The notes under the pieces: generated by a model
The model's database searches: none
Told to the model about the DNA's origin: nothing
What the model saw: the letters and a program-made list of their open reading frames with translations, nothing else
Translations under genes and position numbers: made by a program
In this document: in pieces, positions 1 to 10,870 of the stretch
How the letters are laid out: each line of letters begins with the position of its first letter
Position numbering within the stretch: position 1 is the first letter of the stretch
NCBI GenBank assembly: GCA_012934845.2
Contig: WNNJ02001732.1
Span: 1-64,000 of the forward strand
Length of the DNA: 64,000 nucleotides
From: Pomphorhynchus laevis
Taxonomy: Eukaryota > Acanthocephala > Palaeacanthocephala > Echinorhynchida > Pomphorhynchidae
Reading direction: 5' to 3'

Positions 1-31
1 ACTTAGAGCTAGACAATGTCTAGCTCTAAGT
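1..31. repeat. perfect 15-bp-arm palindrome
   Basis: The first 15 bases (ACTTAGAGCTAGACA) are matched by their reverse complement, with one base between the arms. It lies at the window edge, so it may be the end of a longer inverted element. It could form a hairpin or cruciform. No function is visible. Confidence 0.8.
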
Positions 32-159
32 ATGTTTTGACTTGCCTCGTGCCGTCTGCCGCTTCTCCTCATATGATAAACTGATAATAAATTAAATAAT
101 TATAAATAATAAAAAATAATATAAGATTTTATTGTAAATAGTTGATAATGATCCATTAT

Positions 160-314
160 TGATAAAGAATTATTGGAGCTGGATCAAAAACATGGAAATA
201 TTTTATTGGATATTGCGCTAACCTCTGCTAGCATCTTCAGATGCTAGCAGAGGTTAGCGAAATATCAAATAAAATTTCCAATTTTTTGATCCAGCTTCAA
301 TAATTCTTTATAAA
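160..314. mobile_element. foldback MITE-like palindrome, about 155 bp
   Basis: The two halves (about 160-237 and 238-314) are near-perfect reverse complements over their whole length, meeting at a 4-base centre near 237-240. The conserved inner arm reads CGCTAACCTCTGCTAGCATC. There is no coding capacity, and I cannot define a clean target duplication in the AT-rich flanks. A non-autonomous foldback DNA transposon is the simplest reading; a hairpin-forming genomic palindrome is the alternative. Confidence 0.65.
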
Positions 315-1470
315 ATTTTATACAATTTATATCAATTTAAAATTTAAAATTAAAATTTTAAGCAAAAATCAATTTTTATAAATTGACTAATAAATAACAG
401 ACGATGTATAAGAATAAGGTTGAGAGGTCATCAGGAGGAACTGATATGCTATCAGGTTTTGGAACCAATTCCTTGATCCAACATAGCAGCGTAGCCAAAC
501 ACGTGCTAATGACTTATTTCCTATGATGAAATTTTATTATTTAGTGTATCTTATTGTAATACAAAGTATATTATTTATTATCCATTCATAAAATGTTTCC
601 TCTAATGATTTTAAATATATTTTTAATATTATTGTGTTGATTTATATATTTTACTATTTTCTGTCTGATGGTATTTTTATAGTAATTTAGTATACATATA
701 TATTTTTATACATGCTAATGATGTATTTCCTCTGAAATAACTATCTAGTATCTTATTCTAATACAAAGTATATTATTTATTATCCATCCATAAAACTTTT
801 CCGCTTATGATTTTAAATTTATTTTTAATATTATTGTGTTGATTTATATATTTTACTATTTTCTGTTTGATGTTATTTTTATAGTAACCTAGTTTAAATT
901 ATTCATCTATTAAATTATTTAAATGATTTTGAAGAAATCCAATATCATTACAAACTGTTGCAATTCTTTAAATTTTATTATGTAATGTATTATATTTAAT
1001 ATAATATGTTTTTCCTATAAATTGCAGTCCATAATTCATCTATGTTATCACAAAAACATTTGTAATACCACAGGTATGTTTTTCGTGTTGTAATACTAAA
1101 AACATTTGTTTGTCGTATTACTATTTATGAATTTATTAATAAATAACAGACGATGTATAATAATAAGGATTAGAGGTCATCAGAAGGAACATCTAGGCTA
1201 TCAGGTTTTCTGTACCAGCATTGCAGCGGGCTAAATACATGCTAATGACGTATTTCCTCTGATGAAATTAAATTATCAAAAATCTTATTCTAATACAAAG
1301 TGTATTATTTATTATCCATAAATATTTTAGGCTCTAGAGTTCAAATTTATTTTTAATTGCGTTCATTTTTATGTATGATTTTATTTTTATAGTAACCTAT
1401 TAATTAGTTTCAATAGGTCGATTTTAAATTAAAATTTAAAATAAAAATCAATTTTTATGAATTGACTAAT
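300..1470. repeat. degenerate AT-rich tandem repeats
   Basis: A unit beginning near 505 is repeated near 709 and again, shorter, near 1,236. Each copy starts with a form of ACACGTGCTAATGACTTATT and runs through TACAAAGTATATTATTTATT to TTTTTATAGTAA. The first and third copies are preceded by a shared block (about 388-470 and 1,135-1,210) containing AATAACAGACGATGTATAA and AGGTCATCAG. The same block recurs at 51,997 and, in part, near 52,130, so it is a dispersed family and not only a local tandem. No coding potential is seen. Confidence 0.7.
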
Positions 1471-2690
1471 ATCGAATAGGATGTGTTCGATTTATTGATA
1501 GAAATTTATACAATTTATATTTGATAGAAACTTTGCTGATATACCAATAGCATAAATTATTGATAAATTCGATCGTAAGGCAAAATGATACCATATTTTA
1601 ATCAGCAATTATTGTGAGATCAAATATGTTAGGTTAAATTTTAAAAATTATTGCCTATTTCATTAATTTAGCCAACAAATTATACATGTAATTGTATAAT
1701 TACATCAAGAATACATGTAATTACATCAATCGCAAAAATCCTTGTGTTGGATTACTATACTAGTTTTAGAATGACGATATTTTTTTAACCAAAAAATTAT
1801 ACAAAAATAATAATAATTAATAATTAATAATAATTAATTATTATATAAAAATAATAATTAATAATTAATAATAATTAATTAATAATAATTAATAATATAA
1901 AAATTCTTATTATTGAATTAAAACAAAACATCTCAAAGAAACTATGATTTTAATCATTTTGATAAGAATACCCTATAAATAATTTATGCCATAATTTTTT
2001 AATTTTTACATAAAATTAATTTATTTCATTGGTTGCGTTCATGGACTTGAACGCAACCAATTATTTCCAATTCCCAATTATTTTTCAATTATTCAACATG
2101 TTTAAGAATTTGTGCTGTCTGTAGCCGTTTCTGAGAGTATGTTTTGATAAGATAGCTAGCAACATTTTTCATTAAATAGGTCTCTTGTATTTCCTCTTTG
2201 CACCAAAGATTGGTTCATTTGCTAAGTAATAATATCCCTTATTGAAGCAAAGTGTAGTGTTTGCAAAACACAAGGGTTTCACAGTTCTATCTTGATCCAA
2301 AATACAAGAAAATGATTGTTTCTGAGACTTATGCGTCAACAACAATAATTTATGCAGGTGAATGATTTGTTAATTATTTACTAAATCTATTCATCCAGAT
2401 TAAATCAAGATGAATAGATTAAATCCAGTCATATCCAGATTAAATATATGACTATATTAAATGATAATTTAAATGCTTGAAATTGATGTATTTAATGGAA
2501 TTTATGTATCTTACATCGACCTGATAAGAACATCGAGTTCCATTTCATACAAAAATATGATTTGACAATAATTCGAATTATTTTAATTTTTTTAAATTAA
2601 AAAACGAAATTACATTCTCGTTAGATTGATAGATTACATTTCAATTGTACAATCTACTCAAAAACTACTTTATATTACTAATTGCGTTGG
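1471..2690. other. gene-less AT-rich stretch
   Basis: No supportable gene is present. The stretch holds a low-complexity AATAATTAATAATTA run at about 1,795-1,905 and a perfect hairpin at 2,028-2,061. The rest is anonymous AT-rich sequence. Confidence 0.6.
2028..2061. repeat. perfect hairpin, 14-bp arms
   Basis: The arm ATTGGTTGCGTTCA at 2,028-2,041 is matched exactly by TGAACGCAACCAAT at 2,048-2,061 across a 6-base loop. It is much more GC-rich than its surroundings, which argues against chance. It is not followed by a T-run or linked to a gene. It may be a remnant terminal inverted repeat. Confidence 0.7.
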
Positions 2691-2921
2691 CTAATGCAAG
2701 CAAAATATTTGAGTTATTTTTCTTTTATTATCACAATTTTGTAATTTTAAATTCATATTTTTCAATGTTGAACGAAAAGATTCTTTTATAGATTGCTGCT
2801 TCACAAAGATACGTATTATTGTATTAGCGATTTTAGAATCTGCCAGATATGTTTTTGCAGCTGTTTGTAAAGGTAGGAAATGATAATTAACAAATTGGCA
2901 AATATAGCATGTAATTCTCAT
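2691..2921 (-). CDS. unrecognised ORF, possible terminal exon
   Basis: An ATG-initiated frame of 76 codons in very AT-rich DNA. A polypyrimidine stretch ending in ACAAACAG lies inside it at about 2,860-2,880. The part after it could therefore be a terminal exon that begins with residues AAKTYLADSKIAN and runs basic and polar to the stop. I recognise no domain, signal peptide or membrane segment. The frame could be chance, and no second exon could be joined to it with confidence. Confidence 0.2.
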   Translation of the reverse strand: MRITCYICQFVNYHFLPLQTAAKTYLADSKIANTIIRIFVKQQSIKESFRSTLKNMNLKLQNCDNKRKITQIFCLH

Positions 2922-3073
2922 GTATATTACACTAGTCCAAAGAAATATTCCAATCTCAAGTATTCGGATATAATTATATGTTATGCACTTTAATTAAATA
3001 AAAGTATTATTTGTACAAACATTACTTTAGTCATCTTAATAAGTCATCCATAGTAAGTTAAAACAACTTACTT

Positions 3074-3262
3074 TTAGTTTTTACTGTTTGGCCCAGGCTT
3101 GTCAAGCACAATATTTCTCCGTTGTCTACTTCGAACCTGTTTGACTTTAGCACTCCAAATTAATCTATCTTTATTAATGTAATTACAATGATTTTCATTT
3201 GACGTTTCGTTTTCATCACAAATGGACTCATTTGGGATTTTTAGAAGACAGTCAATATACAT
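3074..3262 (-). pseudogene. possible piggyBac-type transposase fragment
   Basis: A 62-codon ATG-initiated frame. Its C-terminal half contains RSRQRRNIVLDKPGP, which resembles the R..NI(V/I)...PG(P/V) segment just before the catalytic region of piggyBac-family transposases. An acidic, Asn-rich N-terminal half fits the low-complexity leader of such proteins. The downstream frames do not continue into a recognisable DDD catalytic domain, so at most this is a short relic. The match is to a short motif only. Confidence 0.3.
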
Positions 3263-3606
3263 CTAAAAACTTTATAGGTTTAGAATTCATCCATATTTCA
3301 GCATACTTTATTTGATGTTTTATCATAAAATACGAGTAACTCCCGTAAATTTTAATAAATTGGATTTAGTGTAAAAATGTATTGGACTTACAATGCGTGT
3401 CTATGACACCCTGTGTTGCATGCTGATGGTTACAACATACAAATTAAGAAGAAGGATTTATTGTAGCTTTGAGTAAATTATAGCCTTTGTAAAATTAAGT
3501 TACAATAGTGATCAGAATGTTAAATTTTGGAGTGTATATATTCTTGGCAATTATACATAATATATAATATATATTATATATATTATATAATATAATATAC
3601 ACTATA

Positions 3607-3690
3607 ATATACAATATATTCTTGGAATATATATTCTTGAAATATATATTCTTGGGATATATATTCTTGAAATATATATTCTTGGAAACT
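3607..3690. repeat. 15-bp minisatellite at the arm edge
   Basis: About five units of TTCTTGRAATATATA lie in tandem. Two of the units are also present, inverted, at the far end of the right arm (63,283-63,313), so the outer boundary of the inverted repeat falls inside this array. Confidence 0.8.
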
Positions 3691-3754
3691 TTGAAATGAA
3701 ATTAAAGATAAAAAGTTGAATTGTAAATACAAAACAAAAGTTTAAATTCTTAAA

Positions 3755-4126
3755 ATGCATCTAACTGACTTATGTAATATACCATTTGCATTAAATACGG
3801 CGGCAAAGCTACCACACATCGAAGAACTGGACATTATAGATTGGGACGATGCTACAATTACGGAACGAATTGCAATACTCAAAGACATGATTCTTTCAAC
3901 GGAAATTTGGTCCGTCTTATTGAGCACTTTGCTTCAAGATACAGTATTTGCGTTGACAAGATATCTACACTTTGCATTTCAAAGCGAAAGTATCGATAAA
4001 CTCATATTTTTTCTAATGAAGAATATATTTATGGTGATAATTAATTGTGGCCAGCTGTTAAAGGAGTATAATGCGTACTGGGATAGAAGAATAGAAGCTC
4101 AACAGAAAGATACATGGTATGATTAA
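3755..4126 (+). CDS. 123-residue ORF, left-arm copy; function unknown
   Basis: An ATG-initiated frame starting MHLTDLCNIPFALN, with a coding-like composition that stands out from the AT-rich surroundings. The predicted product is mostly helical. It has an acidic stretch (EELDIIDWDDATITER), hydrophobic helices around residues 52-75 and 82-98, and a charged C-terminus (YWDRRIEAQQKDTWYD). No signal peptide is obvious and I recognise no family. CATG|GTATGA at the end could be a splice donor, so the last two residues may be intronic. A degenerate copy of the final 75 bases lies 340 bp downstream. An identical copy lies at 62,845-63,216. Identity of the arms means conservation cannot be used as evidence that it is functional. 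Confidence 0.5.
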   Translation: MHLTDLCNIPFALNTAAKLPHIEELDIIDWDDATITERIAILKDMILSTEIWSVLLSTLLQDTVFALTRYLHFAFQSESIDKLIFFLMKNIFMVIINCGQLLKEYNAYWDRRIEAQQKDTWYD

Positions 4127-4387
4127 GAACCGAATTTATCGTCTAAACGTTTACATTGTTAATTAATTCAAAGTTTTCTCATTTTGTAAGATGTAAATTA
4201 ATTGAATTTAAATGATTCATCTATAACTCTAAAAAAATTACATGGTAGGATAGCGGTAAACATGAGCTAGTTTGAGATCTCTCAAAAAACTGTTGTCGAG
4301 AAAATAAACATTTATCCATAAGGCTGTTAAATTTATAATTAGATTTTAAGATGTAGGTAATTCATAATTGTCTGTAATAAAATAGCC

Positions 4388-4714
4388 TGTGGTCAGTTGT
4401 TTACAAAAGGTAATCCAACTCGGATAGAAGAATAAAGGCTCAACAAAAAGATGCAGGTTATGATTTATCAACAACTGTATATTAAATTAAAGTTTACAAT
4501 TAATTGTAAATTAATTTAAAGTTATATTTGTAAATAGTTAATTAATTTACAAAATATTTGTAATTATAATATTAATAAAATAATAGATGGGCTATTCATA
4601 AAAGATAATGAAGCTGAAGCTATGTTCCAATTTGATGCATCTAAACTTTCATACCGTGCGTTTGATGAGTTTCTACACAAGTTTCAGTTAATCATATGTA
4701 GAATAAAATACTGA
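4388..4714 (+). pseudogene. broken duplicate of the 123-residue ORF end, plus downstream exon
   Basis: Bases 4,388-4,456 repeat the end of the ORF at 3,755-4,126 (TGTGGTCAG to CAACAAAAAGATGCAG) but carry a one-base length change that breaks the frame. The copy ends in GCAG|GTTATG, a usable donor. An AT-rich stretch ending TAATAG is followed at 4,587-4,714 by an open frame reading DGLFIKDNEAEAMFQFDASK to a TGA stop. That frame is continuous with the donor in phase and has coding-like composition. I infer a gene that ended in these two exons, one of which was tandemly duplicated. I do not recognise the product. The mirrored copy is at 62,257-62,583. Confidence 0.4.
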
Positions 4715-4753
4715 AATTGATTAAGGTTGATTATGAGCAAAATCTATTATGAA

Positions 4754-4974
4754 AAAATATGGCGTCATATAAACACATCCGAAAATAATGCTTTGTGTAG
4801 TGAGTCTAACTCTTCCAAGGGGTTTTCAATAGGGTTATCAGATTGTCTTCTGATAATACTTGATTTCTATATGTTCATTAATAAATTTCAATATGCGCTA
4901 GCATCTAGATATCGTTAAAAGTCATTCGAAGTACAATCTCGATGACGATGTTACAATAATGCAGCGATTTATTT
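4754..4974. other. gene-less AT-rich stretch after arm break
   Basis: The stretch separates the outer arm block from the 3' end of a LINE remnant. Nothing recognisable is present. Confidence 0.5.
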
Positions 4975-5832
4975 ACCATTTCGCCTTTCGGCTGGGCAAA
5001 ATTAAAAATACAATAAATTAAATCAATTACTTGAAACCAGAAATCCGGCGTCTGAACATTTAGCGTACGTTGTTATAGATGAATTCTGAAGTCTGAAATC
5101 GGGCCATGAGTGCAACGGTGCGCAAGAAAAATGTTAAGCATCAATCAAAGTTAGGCGATTTCCTAGTCCTCCTTTGTCGACTTGTTCTAAATACCACGAA
5201 GATAATACGGGGCATATTAAAGCATGCAAAAGAGCTGAACACTCTTTTGAGCAAAAGATTTCTCCAAGCTGATTGAGTATAAACAGGCGTCAAAAAGATA
5301 TCTGGATCTAAGCTAAGTATTTTGTTATCGAATAGCAGTCGGGCTGCCAAATACGCTGTGGTTTCACCAAGGCGAAATCGATTGCAAAGTTTGACCGAGA
5401 GTGGTATCGATTTACTAAGCACCGCAACAGCTGTAGAAGAACACTTCGATGATACTCCTAATATCCTTTTTAGGTAGCGCCAAAAACATTTATCAATGAT
5501 CTGAAAATCTCCTAAGGTCAAATCCGACCAAAAACATCGAATCCCGTAACTCAGAATAAGAAGCAACATAACATCAAAGTATTTGATCGCGCCTTCGAAG
5601 GACATAAGACCGAGCTTCGATGCCGTATAAGCTGACGTTACAACTTTCGCCGATTGGCGCAATAAGTGGCTTCTGAAAGACCCCCGAGATGAGAGCTCAA
5701 AGCCTAGATATCAATACGAATTAACAAATTCTATCGATGTTACATTCAGAAAGAGCACATCATTACGACAGCGATGCCCACCTCGCCGAAATTTAATAAT
5801 TTTCGTTTTGGAAGTGTTGATCATTATTTTAA
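4975..5832 (-). mobile_element. LINE 3' fragment (RT thumb and C-terminus)
   Basis: The minus strand encodes the region just after a non-LTR reverse transcriptase core. It begins with INTSKTKIIKFRRGG, continues through YLGFEL, and includes SYGIRCFWSDL, the 'YG..W' block that follows the palm in many LINEs. The frame from 5,662 to 5,141 is open for 173 codons; upstream of it there is a stop. A GC-richer 3' UTR ends near 4,975 at AAAGGCGAAATGGTAAATAAA. The RT palm itself is missing because the fragment abuts another LINE (J1) at about 5,835. It does not match family J in sequence. Clade is uncertain. Confidence 0.75.
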
Positions 5833-5839
5833 TTGTCAG

Positions 5840-8265
5840 TCAAAACATTCCAACCAATCCAACACGACGCTCTCCGACAGAACCACCCGGGGTCTTTCAC
5901 CTCGCGAAGGATCCAATCGAAGCGGACTATGCTGGCTAAACTATAGACAAGGAGCTTTATGAACCTTAGTCTTTGCTCTGGGGGACGTCTTCTTGAAAAA
6001 AAGACCAATCCCGAGATAGCCCAGGTACCCCAAAGGCGTACCTGGGTTTTCTCTTTCAATGACAGATGTAGGGCCCATTCCAGGGCCCATCTAGATCTCG
6101 TCAGGATACGTTTAAGTCTATCCTGGTCAGCTTTCGCTGATCAGTTTACCGTAATTATGAACCCCATGTATTGTACTCGATTTGTGAAGGTAGAGAGTGG
6201 TTGATTAGTCAAGATGGAAGATAGAGCTGAGAGTGCTAATCTCTTGAGTTTTCTTGTTACAGATGCGCCATGAAAGACAACCACATGCGATTTGGTGAAG
6301 TTTAAAACAAGGTTTGAAATGGACAGCTGATCTTTTAATCTTGAAAAGAAACGGTTGATGTCAGAGACTACATCTTTGCGCCTGCGTCTAGAGAACAGGG
6401 CTGTGGTATCATCAGCATATACCACAAGATGTTGATCGCGTTTGAATTTTTTGTATAGTTCAATAGAGGCAGCAAGACATAAGATTGGAGAAAGTGGGGA
6501 GCCTTAGGCACACCTGTAATAGGGTAGAACTGATGTGCATCAGAGTCGTCTTCATAGAAGTATCGCTTGGTGTACAGCAAAATTTCCACCCTGTTAACAA
6601 TTCTCGCAGGCAACCCAATGGACCTGAGAGAAGAGATAACAAAAGGAATGAAAATGCGGTCAAATACAGCCGAAAAGTGAAGAAAGACAGCCACAGCAAG
6701 CTGATGACTGTTATCTTGACAAAACTGTTGCACTTCACCTATTGCTGAATGGACCGAGCGACCTTTTACGTACCCATGAAAACCTGGTGGTATTAAATTT
6801 CGCCTACTTATGTGGTGGCGGATTTACGCGCAAGCGCTTTTTCGTAAATGGAGATGAAGGAGTTTTGAATAGAAATAGGCCGCAGATCTTTGGGACATGT
6901 AATCGACTTCTTTGTAGGTAAAAATACTCGACGGTTAATATTAATATAAGCAATGACGGAAGGGGATGCTGATAGCATTGTTACGGCGACTTCCTTCCTC
7001 TAACTGTCTGTCAAAAGCTGACAGACACGAGTGTAGAGAGGCGCAAGGATTATGGGGGTGTCCGAGAGTTGTCCCCAAGAGTTAAGGATATCTGTAACAG
7101 ATAAGTCCTTACTCCTGAAGTTACACCAAGGCGGGAGTGGTTGGGGTGATTGAGTGGCTCCATAATTGTGTAGTGATGGTGACTCATCCAAAACTTAATC
7201 GATGCCTATTCTACCAATCCAACCTAATGCTCTATCCTTCCTATAGACAAACTTCTCCTTCTTGAATATCTTCCAGAAGGAAGACTGAGAAGGGCTAAGG
7301 CGAGAAATGCTTGCCTTATCCCTGCTCAGCCGGAACCTATATCTAGTGCTCCAGTAATCATGCAAGAGGGCATGTCTGGCGGAAACAGGGAGATTAGGAA
7401 GGTGTGGCATTTTAGCTAGGACCTTGAGTTTCGTTGGAGTTGGATTGTATATACGACCTTTATAGGTAGTCGATAGTATCGTGGTAGTTTGCAAAGATAT
7501 GTAGGTATTAAATTCGGCCAAACTCTCATTACGAATTCGGGGGAAGAGTTGGATAGCTGCCTGAAAGAAGGCCACCCGGATGGGATCAAAGTGGAACCTT
7601 CTTCTCAGCAACGTATCTTCCTCTAATTACCAACGAATTAGGTCATGAGAGGTGGTCTGTTGTTGGCGCGACTGCTCAGTACAGAAGGGTTTCAACAACC
7701 ACTTATGTAGCAGTAATATGTCGAGGAGTGAATTAGTTGTTGAGCAATGAAAGGTGGGGGATGATGGTTTGTGAATAAGATAGTCGTTCCTGGCTCTGCG
7801 GTTTGCTGCATTAATCCAACGACCAGTTCTGTCGTTGAATTCACCAAGTAACATGTCATAGCTACTACCCAATATACGATCCAGGAGGTCACGGTTCTTG
7901 TAAATTTCTCCTGTCCGTATATAAATATTGGTTATGCTGATGCGTTTACCATTCTTACAAAGTGATATAGCTCAACAAGATAGGGCAGGTCAAGAATAGT
8001 TAAGAAGGAGGGAAGATCTTAAGGAGCATTTAACTAAGGTTAAAAGACCTTGAGATGAAGATGAGTGAGGAGGGGTTATATACAGAGTGAAGTGGGTGTA
8101 TATATGCTGAGGGATAAATCGAGTAATGTCCTGGGGGATACGGATAGACCGCGTCTCCTGAAGGACTATAACATCTGCATCTCTACCAGATAAAAGCTAA
8201 GGGCAGAAGCACCTCCCGAATTCCACTGAAGGATATTCAGTGAAAAAGGCTCAGGTTTACTCACC
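5840..8265 (-). pseudogene. J1 ORF2 (endonuclease-RT), broken
   Basis: At least six open pieces together follow the J-family ORF2 order. They are endonuclease start (7,950-8,265), GEFNDRTGRW at about 7,850 (the family has GDFNDRTGRW), TSHDLIRW near 7,640, and linker (7,611-7,000). RT palm residues FDRIFIPF and GVPK in place of GVPQGSP follow, then MVYADDTTALF near 6,425, then the C-terminal part to 5,840. The reaction of an intact copy is target-primed reverse transcription. Frame changes, and the loss of the QG pair in the B motif, show that it is dead. Confidence 0.85.
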
Positions 8266-8339
8266 ATTGTGGCAGATTAGTTGGACGGGGAATGCCAACC
8301 TAGACAGAGCTAGGTGCAGGAGGGTTGCCCCTCCCGCCA

Positions 8340-9535
8340 CTAGATCCTCCCATAGCCGGAACCCCCTGGGCAATATCTTCATTTCCCAGTGAGGCACTAA
8401 CAGTCATTATATCTTTCAGCATCTTGCCCACCTTAGGCGGTGGGACTGTTCTTGCAGATGCCTCCTCTTCTTAGAGTGGGGGGTTCAGCTCGTCAGGAAC
8501 AGGCGCAGAGGCCGCCCCCACGAAGGCCGAGACCATGCGGGCTATGATCGCTTGCATTTGTGATAATATTGTCTTTTATTCGTCCAGAAGATGCAATATG
8601 TCAGAATTAGACATACGATCTGGCGGATGAGCAGCAGCTGATGCGAAAGGTTTGTTAATCGATGGCTTGGCAAAGAGTTGTCTATAATCTCGAAAATGTT
8701 TGCAACGACGAGACCAAGCGGGATGATCTCTATCGCAATTACCGCAGAGGGGGCTTGGCATTTCTCACCTTTACTCATGTAAACTCATGCATTCGTGCCA
8801 CAAACCCCGCAGAATTTATTTCTATCACATGAGGAACCCCAGTGTCCCCATGCGTGGCATTTATCGCAATGAGGAAATGTTAAATTATCTTCCTTTATCA
8901 ATGAGGAACGTAGGTTAAACCATAGATCAGGGCTGGATGATGATTTAGACAGAACTAGACCTGCATCTATGTCAGTGTTACAGAATGCCACGGGAAGGGG
9001 TTCACCCTGCTTACTCATGACTTGTCTCACCGAGTGGAGGCAAAAAAATTTTCAAAAGGTTTAAGTCATCATCCGAAATAAACGCAGGAAAATTAGCAAT
9101 TTTCAACGTACACAATATGGGTTTTAAAGTAATCGTTCCCAGATTTGCCAAATTTTGTGTAAAAAAATCGTTGTATTCCCTCATTATGCACCCATTAACG
9201 AATGATATTTTCAATGAATTCTCCATAGTATTTACTGAGTTAGAAATAATTCTATTTGTACACTTCCCATCGAAAGCTCTCAAAAACGTGGGAAATAAAT
9301 TATGCCTCGCAGTCGGTTTGATGGCATTTATAACACATCAATTTGATTGCTTCGGCACTGGGGAAAGCATCCCCCAGTTAATTTTAGAATGGCACAAAAC
9401 ATTACCTTCATCATTGCTGAAATTAGCTTTAAAGGAATAAATTGTGCTTTTCAACTGATCCAATTCGTTGTTTCTACTAGAAAAATTAGCAAAAAGTAAA
9501 GAGCTTTGATGCTCCGACAATATTTTTATACTGCA
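8340..9535 (-). pseudogene. J1 ORF1 (gag-like zinc-knuckle protein), broken
   Basis: Pieces in several frames correspond to the ORF1 protein of family J. The N-terminal part starts MCSIKILSEHQ at 9,538. The middle, RNA-binding-like part is at 9,283-9,011. Zinc-knuckle residues CDKCHAWGHWGSSC lie at about 8,880-8,840, followed by CGVCG and a third cluster in the 8,778-8,542 frame. In related elements ORF1p coats the element RNA and carries it to the nucleus. Several frame changes make this copy inactive. Confidence 0.8.
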
Positions 9536-9545
9536 CATTTTTCTC

Positions 9546-9701
9546 TATTTGCTTTTTTCGATGACGATGTATAGAAATGCAAATCACAAACGAATAAGTG
9601 TGATCGAAAACTACATTTTGTCAAGTTGAAAATTTAACAATATGAGAACTCAGTACTCATATTGTTATAACACGATTGCACATTAGATAGCCAAAAATCA
9701 A
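9546..9701. other. short AT-rich spacer before inner arm block
   Basis: The spacer contains an ATATGAGAACT / AGTACTCATATTG inverted pair near 9,640-9,665. No gene is seen. Confidence 0.4.
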
Positions 9702-9824
9702 ATATATTATCAAATTCAAATGTCTTCATAAAAATGTTTTATTATTGAATGTTAAAAAATATCATTTTGATTATTAGGATAGAAGTAGATTACGACTAAA
9801 TTAAATGTATCATTTAGGTAGACG

Positions 9825-10016
9825 TCAAATGAAGTAGAAACGATAAGTCAAAATGATTTCAATTTCTTCGTTACTTTGACTTCTTTGTAAAGGATACTCA
9901 TTGTTGCTGACTACATGGGATAATGTAATTCTGTTTTCTTCTGCAGATATTGATGGGAAACCTATGATGACTTGACAGTCTTTATTTCTATTGATAAGCC
10001 GTAATAACGATATCAT
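9825..10016 (-). CDS. 63-residue ORF, left-arm copy; function unknown
   Basis: An ATG-initiated frame starting MISLLRLINRNKD and ending ILTYRFYFI. Composition is coding-like: GFPSISAEENRIT and a Gln/Ser/Glu-rich segment, with no long AT run. The right-arm copy (59,677-59,868) is also open over the same length. Of 9 base differences between the arms, 7 change the amino acid, which does not look like purifying selection. It may be a single exon of a larger gene or a relic. No family recognised. Confidence 0.3.
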   Translation of the reverse strand: MISLLRLINRNKDCQVIIGFPSISAEENRITLSHVVSNNEYPLQRSQSNEEIEIILTYRFYFI

Positions 10017-10559
10017 CTAAATTTTTCGTTTCTACTATATCTTGCGTCTAGCGCTATCAAATAGGAAGAATCCGTTAAGAACATTTAATTTACAAAAATA
10101 TTAGCATTTAGTAGACTATTTTGAGAAACGCAGGACTCGTATTGGATGAACAATCCGTATTCATTCGATGTTTATTTCATAAAATAAGCATTGCCAATTG
10201 AACCATGCTTACTATATCAAAAAATCAATATTTGTTTCTTTTTTCAAGTTGGAATTCATTCAGCAAGTATCAATTATGGATTGTTATGTCAATTATGACA
10301 TTTATGGCAATTATAACGATATGGCCTAAGAATGGCAATTGTGACATAATTTTAACATTAATAAAGGCAACATAATTTATAAAGTACATAATAGTAATAA
10401 ACTTGTATGGATTTATATAAAAAATATAAAGTCGTAAATACGACATTAAATTTTGTAGTATATAGCTAATCACCATGACTGCAAAATATTAAAATGCAGA
10501 TGGAATCAAGATTACATTTGTTTTAAATAGAATTAAATTGAAAATTAAGAAGCGAGTTA

Positions 10560-10870
10560 AATCTGACTAGCAAGACAATTTTTACACAAAATCATCCTTT
10601 ATTTATCCTTCAACTGGGTCATATAATAACAATAAATCCATTACATTTTCAATTTGCAGCGACAAAGCTATTAATAATATATTTGTTAACAAATGTCATT
10701 TAAAATTTTCAAAATATGAATTACTGGTAATTAAGATCTAAATTTGAAATTGGTAAAACGCAATAATTAAATCTGACAAGTCTGTTTTTCTCACACAAAA
10801 AAGATAAAGGCTTATGTTGATCTTTATCCATCAACTGGATCATATAATTACAGTAAAAGCATTACATTTA
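10560..10870. repeat. degenerate direct repeat pair of about 220 bp
   Basis: Two related units run 10,560-10,660 and 10,765-10,870; the mirrored pair is at 58,830-59,130. Each holds ATCCAGTTGATGGATAA or a variant. On the plus strand of the right arm, one unit reads MDLLLLYDPVEG and a stop. A third, looser relative (IYDPVRRLLLA) lies at 55,780-55,840. They may be relics of a duplicated small exon. Confidence 0.45.

Larger units (their letters stand above)
3658..4753. repeat. outer block, left arm of large inverted repeat
   Basis: This 1.1-kb block is the reverse complement of 62,218-63,313; paired coordinates sum to about 66,971. I saw no difference in the parts compared, including the whole 123-codon ORF translated on both arms. 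The match stops just after CTATTATGAAA at 4,753. Beyond that the left arm holds two LINE remnants, and the right arm holds unrelated AT-rich sequence. Confidence 0.93.
5835..9545 (-). mobile_element. family J LINE copy J1, degenerate and lacking its 3' end
   Basis: A nearly full-length but decayed I/Jockey-group LINE, recognisable as the same family as the copies at 18.7-30.9 kb. Order on the minus strand is ORF1 (about 9,535-8,340), endonuclease start (about 8,265), linker and RT. Its 5' end carries the family signature GTCGGAGC near 9,510. The 3' end stops abruptly at about 5,840, in the last codons of ORF2, against a different LINE. A normal insertion would keep the 3' end, so this junction implies a later deletion or recombination. 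Not embedded in the 25-bp satellite. Confidence 0.9.
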
